A stretch of DNA of 51,027 nt from Bacillota bacterium (GTDB taxonomy: Bacteria > Bacillota > Clostridia > Acetivibrionales > DSM-1351), in contig JAEYTP010000064.1 in NCBI GenBank assembly GCA_023433945.1, positions 1 to 51,027 on the forward strand. The letters are read 5' to 3'. The position numbers and the translations under genes are program-made. Shown piece by piece: positions 7,328 through 15,477 of this stretch. Under the pieces are notes generated by a model, which worked only from the letters and a program-made list of their open reading frames with translations, had not been told where the DNA came from and ran no database searches. The stretch's first letter is position 1, and each line of letters opens with the position of its first letter.

Positions 7328-7714
7328 TTAAGGTACTTGTATGGCAGTCTGTCCAGGAGAAGTAATAGTAATTAATCCAGCATATGCGCACATGAGCTTG
7401 CTATTCAAATTTAGTGCTGGTTTATTTCCAATTAATACAGTAGCACTCCCTGGAACCCATGGTGCTGTAAATACAGGCATACATGGTTGGGGAGTGAGAA
7501 CTCCCAATGCAGCAGCTGTTGCTGATGCGACCGCTGGATTGGCCATAGAAGTACACATACCAAAGGGAGGGATATTTACCATCGCCTTATTGTCCATTAT
7601 AGTTGCCAGAGGCTGAGAAGTCATTACTTTATTTTCGGGCAGTATTACTAGATTTGAAGGTGCTGCCCCAAAGCTACAAGTGAGAGCGGCGCCTCCGCAA
7701 ACGCATATTCCCAT
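7328..7714 (-). CDS. DUF4280 PAAR-like spike-tip protein
   Basis: A 128-aa protein of the PAAR-like DUF4280 family, which caps the spike of contractile injection systems and can carry effectors. Diagnostic segments are CVCGGAALTCSFGAAPS at the N-terminus, IPPFGMCTSMANP, and PWVPGSATVLIGNKPALNLNSKLMCAYAG. Cys residues recur at positions suited to metal binding or disulfides. The start at 7714 matches the family N-terminus and has GAAAGGA about 10 nt upstream. A second ATG at 7723 overlaps the preceding stop (ATGA) and would add three residues. It ends the minus CIS arm, far from the hub and spike genes at 33-34 kb. Confidence 0.85.
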   Translation of the reverse strand: MGICVCGGAALTCSFGAAPSNLVILPENKVMTSQPLATIMDNKAMVNIPPFGMCTSMANPAVASATAAALGVLTPQPCMPVFTAPWVPGSATVLIGNKPALNLNSKLMCAYAGLITITSPGQTAIQVP

Positions 7715-7719
7715 GACAA

Positions 7720-8472
7720 TCATTTCCTTTCAACATAGATAATTAAGTCGTCGTTGTTACTATCAGATTTAGGACTTTTGTGATATGGAATCTGAACAAA
7801 ACCGTTAGTATCAGTAATAGACATATACACTCTTTTACATGGTGATGGAATAAGAGGCTTCAGAGATTTAGGAGTTTTATATGTTTTACTGTTTTCTCCT
7901 AAAGGCACCATTTGTCTTTCAGTTGAAGGCAAAAAAACACAGTGGGTACTGTCTATATGTTCTTTCACAGTATACTTAAGCCTATACTTTTTACTCTCAT
8001 CCTCAATTGATAGTACAAGGCCTGTAAAATCAATATTATAAGGATTAGTAAGTGAAATTATATTGTTTTCAAGTGAGATAATTCTTACCATGTTTTCGTG
8101 AAATATGGCATGAATTTCAACTACATTTCCCACAGCTGGGGAACCGTCTGCATTACGAATTACAGTGCTGTATGAAGGTCCACCTGTAAGTCTGTACATG
8201 GAAGAGGGAAGAAGTCGTAATGTCATTACCGGATTTGACAATACAAGCTGTTCAAAATTTGTAACAACTACGCTACAGTAGTAGGGTGAAGCAACCAAAA
8301 TGCTACTATCGCTCAGCAGTTCATCAGTTATTACATATAAACCATCTGCCTTTTTAATAGGCAAAATTCTTCGATTATTATGAAAGAAGTTTACAGGGCA
8401 ATCAGATATAGATTTTCCTGTAAAATCATCAATTAGCCTTAAAACAGCACTTACCTTATGAATGGTTTTCAC
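7720..8472 (-). CDS. Beta-rich protein of the CIS locus, function unknown
   Basis: A 250-aa cytoplasmic-looking protein without signal peptide or membrane segment. The N-terminal ~90 residues (VSAVLRLIDDFTGKSISDCPVNFFHNNRRILP) look like a carboxypeptidase-regulatory or transthyretin-like beta sandwich. A second segment (GGPSYSTVIRNADGSPAVGNVVEIHA) has the same flavour, so two beta domains are likely. The GTG start at 8472 follows AAGGAGGG and overlaps the DUF4255 stop by 4 nt (GTGA), which couples it to the tail terminator gene. Its position between DUF4255 and DUF4280 genes suggests a structural accessory, for example a tip or cap adaptor; I do not recognise the family. Confidence 0.75.
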   Translation of the reverse strand: MKTIHKVSAVLRLIDDFTGKSISDCPVNFFHNNRRILPIKKADGLYVITDELLSDSSILVASPYYCSVVVTNFEQLVLSNPVMTLRLLPSSMYRLTGGPSYSTVIRNADGSPAVGNVVEIHAIFHENMVRIISLENNIISLTNPYNIDFTGLVLSIEDESKKYRLKYTVKEHIDSTHCVFLPSTERQMVPLGENSKTYKTPKSLKPLIPSPCKRVYMSITDTNGFVQIPYHKSPKSDSNNDDLIIYVERK

Positions 8473-9059
8473 CGTTTTCCCTCCTTATCAAAAAGGTTAA
8501 CGTCAACACTGACAACTCTTCTGCTTTCTGTAGTTCTTTCAGAATCTATCAGTACGGGTGCAGCTTTATAATATAGCGCGAGCTTTGAGGAATTGCCAGA
8601 ACCTGAGTTGCTCCAAAGTCTACTTTTCTCTTCTAACTGCAAGGTGTTGGGGGTGAGATAAATCTCAGTATCTGTTGACTCAGCATTTGGTTGTATATTT
8701 GTAATGCTGAAGACAGGATTATCATACAGAACCTGAAGTACGCGCCCCAAAATTCTCTGCTCATCAATAGATTTTGACGAGATATGAGACTGTGAGTTTA
8801 CTGTAATCATATAATAAAGAGTAAGCGGCAATGGGGGATAACGTCTTTTGGTTTCTGATATATTTATCATATTAAGCTGCTGATAATCAGCATCCTCTTG
8901 AATGTCGTATAAATGAATACCCAAAGTGAAATCACCCTTTTCAAAAGGAGGACAGAGCAGGATATTCTCTGGATTTGTAATAGGTTCTGGACATAAATTC
9001 TTGCGCAGCAACTTTACGATTTCATTTCCTAAATCCGATATTATTGAATAATTTGCCAT
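8469..9059 (-). CDS. DUF4255 / Pvc16-type tail terminator protein
   Basis: A 196-aa protein with the DUF4255 (Pvc16 N-terminal) pattern: MANYSIISDLGNEIVKLLRKNL at the start, central PPFEKGDFTLGIHLYDIQED, and YPPLPLTLYYMITVNS, ending with QRILGRVLQVLYDNPVF. In eCIS particles this protein caps the tube and sheath distal end and sets tube termination. ATG 9059 is chosen because GAGGTG precedes it by 4 nt; the in-frame GTG at 9071 overlaps that site. It is encoded on the opposite strand from sheath and tube, next to secreted and tip proteins. Confidence 0.85.
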   Translation of the reverse strand: MANYSIISDLGNEIVKLLRKNLCPEPITNPENILLCPPFEKGDFTLGIHLYDIQEDADYQQLNMINISETKRRYPPLPLTLYYMITVNSQSHISSKSIDEQRILGRVLQVLYDNPVFSITNIQPNAESTDTEIYLTPNTLQLEEKSRLWSNSGSGNSSKLALYYKAAPVLIDSERTTESRRVVSVDVNLFDKEGKR

Positions 9060-9099
9060 AAAACACCTCACATTTCTGACTTTACATTTCTCTACTTAC

Positions 9100-11760
9100 T
9101 CATTTAAGCAGGCTCTGTGCAAGCTTTTCGATAGCATTTGGAATAATGGTAGGGGCTTGCTTGCTTCCACATAGCTTATAAGATACTCCAAGTTTTTTGG
9201 CGATAAAAGTAGCTGGTACATATACTAGCTTATTGCTTAATTTTGCAACTGACGGCATAGATTCGGATTTGCCATCAACTTTGACATTTTTACTTCCAGC
9301 AGTAAAGACTATAGAGTTATTTCCTTTTGAAAGAGAGGCTTCCCCTGATGCTGACTTCCAGACATATCGCCGACCTGTAACTAAAGATAAGTCTTTAAGT
9401 GCGAAATACAACACCCCATTACTATGCATGTAATTACTTATTCTATATTTGCCTCCCAAGCCATCAAGAGACTGCAAAGTATTATCTTGTAATTCATTGA
9501 TATAACCTAAAATATCAGAATACTGGGGATTATTCTTTAGTGCATCCAAAAGTGAAAGCTTTAAAAGCTGTCCTGAGACTGAATCGGTGTTTAGTCCTGA
9601 AGCACTCATAAGACTGTTTAATTCATTTAACACTAATGATTTTAATGCATCCTTTGAGTCACCAGATTCCTGCTTTGAGGCAATGCCAAGGAGTGATTCA
9701 AGCATGGACTTTATATCTTTTAAAGTATTTGCATCCCCTGTTGAGCCTGAGTTAACCGCTGTTTGATATTTACTAGAAACCTTTGAAAGTGAGTTTTCAA
9801 GTATTGATAGTGCGGTTCCAGCAGATGAAGGAGATGAACTTAGTAAGGCTGAAATATCTGACAAAGTATTTTTGGCATCATTGTAATCTCCCTTGTTAAT
9901 ACTAGTTTCAAAGCTGGCTAAAAGATCATTCATTGCAGTATTCATTGCACTGGATAATTCATCGGATGTTTCACTACTTACATCAAGAGCAGCGTTCACT
10001 GTTGATAGCTTGTCAAGTAAATCCATTGCAAGGTCAGTATTTCCTTGTGAAAGGGCATTTGAAAGCTCCTTTTCTAAGGCGCTTTTTTCTGCATTAAGAT
10101 TACTTTTCTCAGCTGCAGAAGCATTATATATGTCGGCCTTTTGCTTTGAAAGAGTGTCTATATCAGCTTTCACAGCGTTGGCTAACTCTAAATCACGGTT
10201 ATCAAGAGCGGATAAATAATCATTGCTAAGTTCTTTAATTTTTGAATCTATCTCTTGAAGCTTTTCTAAAAGCTTATTATCACTTGCTCCACTTTTCAAT
10301 AGTGCTAGTTCGGCATTGAGAGAATTCATAAGTCGCTTTAATATATCCAAGTCATCATTATAAAAATCATCCTTTGGAAGAACTGACATTGTTGATAGGC
10401 AATCGTTAAGAACGCCAGATATATCCATTGTAAGTTTGGCAGCATCATTTTCTCTTTGCTTTATGTAGTCTATTATATCGAGAATTTCTGTTGAAAGATT
10501 ATTATTCTCTGAAATTTGCTCCGCCTTGATAGCACTTATTATAGCCTTTGTTTCTTTAGCCTTTACAGCATTAGTATATTCCTTTGTTGCTCCGTTCTTT
10601 GTGAGTGCAAATAGTTCTTTTGCTGTAGAAGCTAAAACAGGTCTTAGTACTGATAGTTCAAGAGGAATATCAAGCTTGATGCCTGCAACTATATTTTTGA
10701 CAGCCATGTATTTTGATAAAGCGACATCGGCAGCACTGTAGTTATTGGAGGTGACTACTGAATTTATCAAGGAGTTCTTGAAGTTGTCACTTTCCTTATT
10801 TAGTGCTGTGCTCGCTTCAACACTTACCATACTGCTTTGTAGCTGAGAAAGTGTTTTATTAACACTGTCAAGGCAGCTATAATATGCAGATACCAAATCT
10901 GCCGCAGTAACTTTATTATCTTTATCATCTCTTAGGCGATCCTCAATTACAGGAATCTCATTATTCAAACGCTCAATAGCCTCTTCATAACATAAAATTA
11001 GTTTTAAGTTATTTAAGGAGCCCTTCATAGAAACCACCTCATCAATCCATTCTTGATGGGTATCTTTATCTCTAAGATAGTTGATATACTTTTCTAATGC
11101 ATCCATTTTTGAAGTGGCATCGTTCAATGCTGGTGATGAAAACGGTACTCCAACAATTCTGTGAAGTGAATCTCTTTTCTGTTTCGTTTCATTTTTAGCT
11201 TTGCTTATATCAACATTCCCGTTTGAGTCTACACCGCCATTTTGTTTTGCCTCGCTTATAGCGGTTTCATTAACCATACTAAGACGAGTATTGAGTTCTG
11301 CAAGTTCAGGAAGGGTGGAAAGCTTACTTGGGTCATATATTTTATGAATATCAACCTGAGTACCTTTTTCAAGCTCGTAGGTTTTGCCATCTTCCTTAGT
11401 CCAGTAAGCAAGGGTGAGGGCATCAATTACAGAATTATTTACTGGCTTTCCTTGGGTAGATATCTCAACAAATTCAGAGGCACTTGAAATATTATACCAT
11501 GTACCATCTGAAAATTCTGATTTATAATAGAGCTCCTCTTGTTGACTGTCTTGTGCACTTTGAAGTGCAATGGAAAGAAGCTCTGTATTAAGACCGGCTA
11601 GGTGAATAATATGAGTACCAATAATTAAAGAACTATTTGGAATGTTAGCAGCACTTGGCCTTACCGAGCTTGCAGCAGATGCCACCCCGGTAGGTATAGA
11701 GCATAAAAGTATTGCTAATGCTATAAAAATTGAAATTGCTTTTCTGTAAAATTTGTTCAT
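9100..11760 (-). CDS. Secreted coiled-coil protein with C-terminal copper-amine-oxidase-like stalk domain
   Basis: An 886-aa exported protein. Residues 1-30 are a classic signal peptide (MNKFYRKA, hydrophobic core, cleavage near ASAAS). The middle ~600 residues are mostly charged helix rich in Leu, Ser, Asp and Lys, predicted long coiled coils (e.g. DSKIKELSNDYLSALDNR). The last ~110 residues fit the Cu_amine_oxidN1 stalk family (LVTGRRYVWKSASGEASLSKG... LSNKLVYVPATFIAKKLGV), common in Clostridia surface proteins. GAGGT precedes ATG 11760 by 8 nt. It follows a TolC-like exported protein by 10 nt, so both probably act outside the membrane. Function unknown; an extracellular scaffold or sheath around the injection apparatus is conceivable. 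Confidence 0.8.
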   Translation of the reverse strand: MNKFYRKAISIFIALAILLCSIPTGVASAASSVRPSAANIPNSSLIIGTHIIHLAGLNTELLSIALQSAQDSQQEELYYKSEFSDGTWYNISSASEFVEISTQGKPVNNSVIDALTLAYWTKEDGKTYELEKGTQVDIHKIYDPSKLSTLPELAELNTRLSMVNETAISEAKQNGGVDSNGNVDISKAKNETKQKRDSLHRIVGVPFSSPALNDATSKMDALEKYINYLRDKDTHQEWIDEVVSMKGSLNNLKLILCYEEAIERLNNEIPVIEDRLRDDKDNKVTAADLVSAYYSCLDSVNKTLSQLQSSMVSVEASTALNKESDNFKNSLINSVVTSNNYSAADVALSKYMAVKNIVAGIKLDIPLELSVLRPVLASTAKELFALTKNGATKEYTNAVKAKETKAIISAIKAEQISENNNLSTEILDIIDYIKQRENDAAKLTMDISGVLNDCLSTMSVLPKDDFYNDDLDILKRLMNSLNAELALLKSGASDNKLLEKLQEIDSKIKELSNDYLSALDNRDLELANAVKADIDTLSKQKADIYNASAAEKSNLNAEKSALEKELSNALSQGNTDLAMDLLDKLSTVNAALDVSSETSDELSSAMNTAMNDLLASFETSINKGDYNDAKNTLSDISALLSSSPSSAGTALSILENSLSKVSSKYQTAVNSGSTGDANTLKDIKSMLESLLGIASKQESGDSKDALKSLVLNELNSLMSASGLNTDSVSGQLLKLSLLDALKNNPQYSDILGYINELQDNTLQSLDGLGGKYRISNYMHSNGVLYFALKDLSLVTGRRYVWKSASGEASLSKGNNSIVFTAGSKNVKVDGKSESMPSVAKLSNKLVYVPATFIAKKLGVSYKLCGSKQAPTIIPNAIEKLAQSLLK

Positions 11761-11770
11761 GGTTAGTACC

Positions 11771-13825
11771 TCACTTAATTTTTATAACTTGTACATCGCC
11801 ATCTGTAACCAAGAGAGCATCAAAGAGGGGAGTACCTTTTGTGTCGTAGACAGTTACAACAAGCTTTGATGTATCAGCAAACAACAGCGACAAGTGACTA
11901 AGCGGTGTAGTAACCGGGAGCTTTTCACTGTTAATTTGGTTTCCTGTCTCAGTGCTTAGACTATAAAAAGCAGCATCTACAGTTGAATTAAACTCAAGCA
12001 GCAGCTTTGAAGTAAACTTGTCAGCACCAGTTGTTACTTTCCAAGAGCCCAACACAGAACCACTAGATGGAAGCTGATTCACAAGAGATGCATTATCTTC
12101 TATGGCCTCCTTAAGTTCTAATGTACCTGTAATTTCAGCAGCATCAATTTCTGAGATATACGCTAGCTTATTATCATTGTATAGCTTTACAATGAGCTTA
12201 GTGGTACCTTCATATACCAATGGAATATGGAGGATTGTATTATTAATTGGTGTTCTTTGACCTATAAGTTTCCCATCCTCAGTACAGAGCTCATAATGTG
12301 TTACCTCTAATCCACTCTCTTCAGGTACTTTTACTCCAAATACAAATTTATAGTTGTCTATTAAGGTATTAAGATACCAATATGGCTTATCTGCATCATT
12401 AATTTCATCCAACCAAGAAAGCCCAGAATCAAGCTTACTGCCTGCATCTAATGAAACGCCAGTCTTAAGCTTATCGATTGCTCCTGCACATGTGTAGTCA
12501 AAGCTTGCTAATGTTTTATTATAGGCAATAAGTGCTGAATATGAGGCCTGCTCTGCAGAAATCACGTCGTTTTTTGCACTTTCAACTTCCAAAAATTGGG
12601 CTTGACCTGTTAAATTAAGCTTTTTAACACGTTCATACTGCGATTTAGCACTATCTATTGCCTTTTTTGACTCTTCATAGGAGGTCCAAAGCTCTAGAAG
12701 TGTATTAAAACCGTCCTCGATAGATGAACGAAGAGTCTTCTTTATTTCTTGTGTTTCTTTTCTAGCAGCATCTCTGTCCATGAGGGAGATGAAAAGAGCA
12801 TATTTTTGGTCCTCAAAGTATCTAATTCCATCGAACTCACTTCTAAACCACTCTTTTGGAATTTTTATTGTTATAAACAGTATTTTGATAACATAATTAC
12901 CTTGATAAGGGCGTTCTATATTACTTAATGCAGCCTGATACTTATCAATAAAAGTTGTATAGTCTATAGGGCCATTCTTTGCTATCTCGGATTCTATTAC
13001 GCTCACCATAGAACCCCAGCGTGAGTTGTATATATTTCTGAGTTTTTCTACTTCTGTTTCCGCAATTTTCTGCTTGAGTTCGGTTGAATATACTGAGTAA
13101 TCCTTTGATAATGCAAAATTTACTATACTGTCAAGCTGGCCTCTTTGGAGTTTTAGCGTCGAAAAGTCCTCAGAGAAAACATAGCCCTGTGTAACATTTA
13201 TCCCAATTAATTCGGACAGCTTTTTCTTAGCATTTTCATATCGTAGAAGGTTGCTTTGGTATTCCTTTTCCAGTTTCTCAATATTGCTCTTTACTTCGTC
13301 AACGTCATCTTTTTTTGCGTTTCCTATAGCATAATCTATATAAAGCTTTTTATATGTACTTTTTGACGAGCTAATACTACTTTCAAGAGTATTACAGGCA
13401 TTCATTAATTCTAGTACATTAAAGTAGGTGTTCTGAGTATTAGAAATAACTTTGAGCTTCTCATTCTCTACTTTTCTTGTTAAATCCTCAATTTCAGATT
13501 GTATAGTAGGAACCTTCATAATAAGCTCTATTTCCTTTGGAAGTGCATGACCTGTCGGGAATTTTATATTAAAGAGTAGAGAAAACTTTATTGTACTCTC
13601 CTTTTTTCGTGTATCTTTTATAGCTTGAATCGCTTGTTGTAAGGAGATTTTCTTCAATACTATATCGTTTTTAACTTTAGTAATGCTGTAACTAGTTTTT
13701 AGGGCAGAAGTAACTGCCTGAGTCATAGTCAGCGTATTAGGATACGCTGCGTAAACGGGGAGAGCATTTGCTACCAAAGAAAAACTGAGTAGGAGTGATA
13801 CAATTTTCCACTTATGTTTTTTCAT
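11771..13825 (-). CDS. Secreted TolC-family (outer membrane efflux-like) coiled-coil protein
   Basis: A 684-aa exported protein with a signal peptide (MKKHKWKIVSLLLSFSLVANALPVYA). Residues ~30-470 show TolC/OEP features: LTMTQAVTSALKTSYSI, matching the tleeAv...Al pattern, and long helices with heptads. Late helix KLNLTGQAQFLEVESAKNDV followed by SYSALIAYNKTLASF matches the G-x-x-dvl-A segment of OEP proteins. Two tandem ~80-residue beta domains follow (THYELCTEDGKLIGQRTPIN... and AFYSLSTETGNQINSEKLPV). TolC-fold proteins occur in some Gram-positives without an outer membrane, where their role is unclear. Start ATG 13825 follows AAAGGAG. It sits between a MORN membrane protein and a secreted stalk protein inside a CIS locus. 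Confidence 0.75.
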   Translation of the reverse strand: MKKHKWKIVSLLLSFSLVANALPVYAAYPNTLTMTQAVTSALKTSYSITKVKNDIVLKKISLQQAIQAIKDTRKKESTIKFSLLFNIKFPTGHALPKEIELIMKVPTIQSEIEDLTRKVENEKLKVISNTQNTYFNVLELMNACNTLESSISSSKSTYKKLYIDYAIGNAKKDDVDEVKSNIEKLEKEYQSNLLRYENAKKKLSELIGINVTQGYVFSEDFSTLKLQRGQLDSIVNFALSKDYSVYSTELKQKIAETEVEKLRNIYNSRWGSMVSVIESEIAKNGPIDYTTFIDKYQAALSNIERPYQGNYVIKILFITIKIPKEWFRSEFDGIRYFEDQKYALFISLMDRDAARKETQEIKKTLRSSIEDGFNTLLELWTSYEESKKAIDSAKSQYERVKKLNLTGQAQFLEVESAKNDVISAEQASYSALIAYNKTLASFDYTCAGAIDKLKTGVSLDAGSKLDSGLSWLDEINDADKPYWYLNTLIDNYKFVFGVKVPEESGLEVTHYELCTEDGKLIGQRTPINNTILHIPLVYEGTTKLIVKLYNDNKLAYISEIDAAEITGTLELKEAIEDNASLVNQLPSSGSVLGSWKVTTGADKFTSKLLLEFNSTVDAAFYSLSTETGNQINSEKLPVTTPLSHLSLLFADTSKLVVTVYDTKGTPLFDALLVTDGDVQVIKIK

Positions 13826-13842
13826 TTTGTATTAGCTCCTTT

Positions 13843-15456
13843 CTATTTATTATCCCATGAGTAATATAAGAAATTCTTATCTGGATTACTAAAGAAGATT
13901 GTTAGGGGGAAACCCTTGTACATATAGCAAGCCACATATAATTCCTCATCACTAAATGACCAATCTATATCATAAAGTGAATCGATATAAAAATCATAGT
14001 TTACTTCAACAAAAGCATATAAACTGCTTGACTCATCAATGAGAGAGCTGTCTTTAAGGGATTTTAATGCAATCATATCTTTAGGTAAAATAACTGTAGT
14101 ACCTTCATATATAGGCATCCCTAGCTCATTGTCAAATTCACTTTTGGACGTAATTCCGGAAAGTGAATAGGGAAGAGTACCGTCATATACTATTACAGAA
14201 GAAATAATAGGCTCTGCCTCTGGATCCGATTCATCAATAATAAAGGTTGCATTTGTGTCCTTATATGACAAAGCAGTAGTATTATCAATAAAAGAACTTG
14301 ATGGTTGACCTGAATAATGTTCGGTCAGTTTTTTGGATTGTAAATCTAAAAAGTATACGTAATCTATTTTTCCGCACAAGAAGTTACCAGTGAACACTGC
14401 TCTTCCGGTAGGGGCGAACTGTGTGCCAACTCCGTTCTTCATACCATCTTGGAAGTTCCCCTGATATTCAATTCTTTGGGTATATGCGTTAAATAGAGTA
14501 CCTTCTCCGTAATAAATACCTTCTTTAAAGGTTCCGTTATAAAGTACGTTCCCCGTGTCTAAGGAGTATTGAATTCCTTGCCCTGAATATTTTCCAGACA
14601 GAAAACCTCCTTCGTACATTAATTTACCAGTATCATCCCATAGAGTGCCATTACCACTATAAATACCCTCAACGAAGTCTCCTGTGTACTGTGCTTTACC
14701 AGAAGCATTGTATAATGTGCCAAAGCCTTCATATAAGCCATCTTTAAAAGTACCAGAGTATAATAGTTTTCCAGAGGCGCTGTTCAAAACTCCTTCTCCA
14801 GAGTAAACTCCTCCTATAAATGCTCCTTCATAAAGCTTGGAGCCATCAGAATTATATAATATACCTTGACCTTCATATAAATTTGCGGCGAATTCTCCAG
14901 AATACTTTACCTTACCAGATGGGAAAAACAATGTGCCCGTACCGGCGTACATATTATTATTAAATTCACCATCATAAACTAGATAACCTGTATTCTCGTA
15001 AAGCTTGCCGTTTCCTGCGCATACACCTTTTGAAATGTCGCCTATGTATATAACTTTTTTATCCTTATTAAGTATTTTACCTTTTCCAGAATACTCTTCA
15101 AGCTCCTCACTGTTATACATGAATTCCTCATACTTTGAGCCTTCAGCAACATCCACAGTATCAACCTTAGGAGCAAAAAATTCAAAATAAATTACCGGCG
15201 AGAGACATATAAGTAATAAGAGCAATACGAGTAATTTTTTATATATACCCAATCTTCCAATGTAGTAATAATCTGTAGCATCTTTGGGACGCATCGAAAA
15301 AAGGTTTCGGAAGCTTGCAGAAAATTTGGCAAAGAGCTTTGAAAGCAAAACCTTTAGATTTGCTATTTTTTTAAACTTATACATATAGTTATAAAATGGA
15401 AGCAATACAGTACGTTTTGAGCGATTTAATATATATTTGAATAAGTCATTTTGCAT
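13843..15456 (-). CDS. Membrane-anchored MORN-repeat protein
   Basis: A 537-aa protein with a basic ~70-residue N-terminal cytoplasmic segment, one transmembrane helix (KKLLVLLLLLICLSPVIYF) near residues 75-95, and about eleven MORN repeats of ~23 residues from about residue 105 to 350 (YEGQGILYNSDGSKL, YSGEGVLNSASGKL, YEGFGTLYNASGKA and so on). A ~170-residue C-terminal domain of unknown family follows. MORN repeats form elongated beta sheets and often bind proteins or lipids. By topology the repeats probably face outside. ATG 15456 (11 nt after AAGGG) is preferred over GTG 15468, which touches the ribosome binding site. It follows the cyclase-like sensor by ~20 nt. Confidence 0.85.
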   Translation of the reverse strand: MQNDLFKYILNRSKRTVLLPFYNYMYKFKKIANLKVLLSKLFAKFSASFRNLFSMRPKDATDYYYIGRLGIYKKLLVLLLLLICLSPVIYFEFFAPKVDTVDVAEGSKYEEFMYNSEELEEYSGKGKILNKDKKVIYIGDISKGVCAGNGKLYENTGYLVYDGEFNNNMYAGTGTLFFPSGKVKYSGEFAANLYEGQGILYNSDGSKLYEGAFIGGVYSGEGVLNSASGKLLYSGTFKDGLYEGFGTLYNASGKAQYTGDFVEGIYSGNGTLWDDTGKLMYEGGFLSGKYSGQGIQYSLDTGNVLYNGTFKEGIYYGEGTLFNAYTQRIEYQGNFQDGMKNGVGTQFAPTGRAVFTGNFLCGKIDYVYFLDLQSKKLTEHYSGQPSSSFIDNTTALSYKDTNATFIIDESDPEAEPIISSVIVYDGTLPYSLSGITSKSEFDNELGMPIYEGTTVILPKDMIALKSLKDSSLIDESSSLYAFVEVNYDFYIDSLYDIDWSFSDEELYVACYMYKGFPLTIFFSNPDKNFLYYSWDNK

Positions 15457-15477
15457 TTCTAACGGCACCCTTCCTCG

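Noticed and set aside
7341..7616. Plus-strand 91-codon ORF opposite the DUF4280 gene
   Set aside because: The opposite strand encodes a clear family member; this frame has no SD or recognisable sequence.
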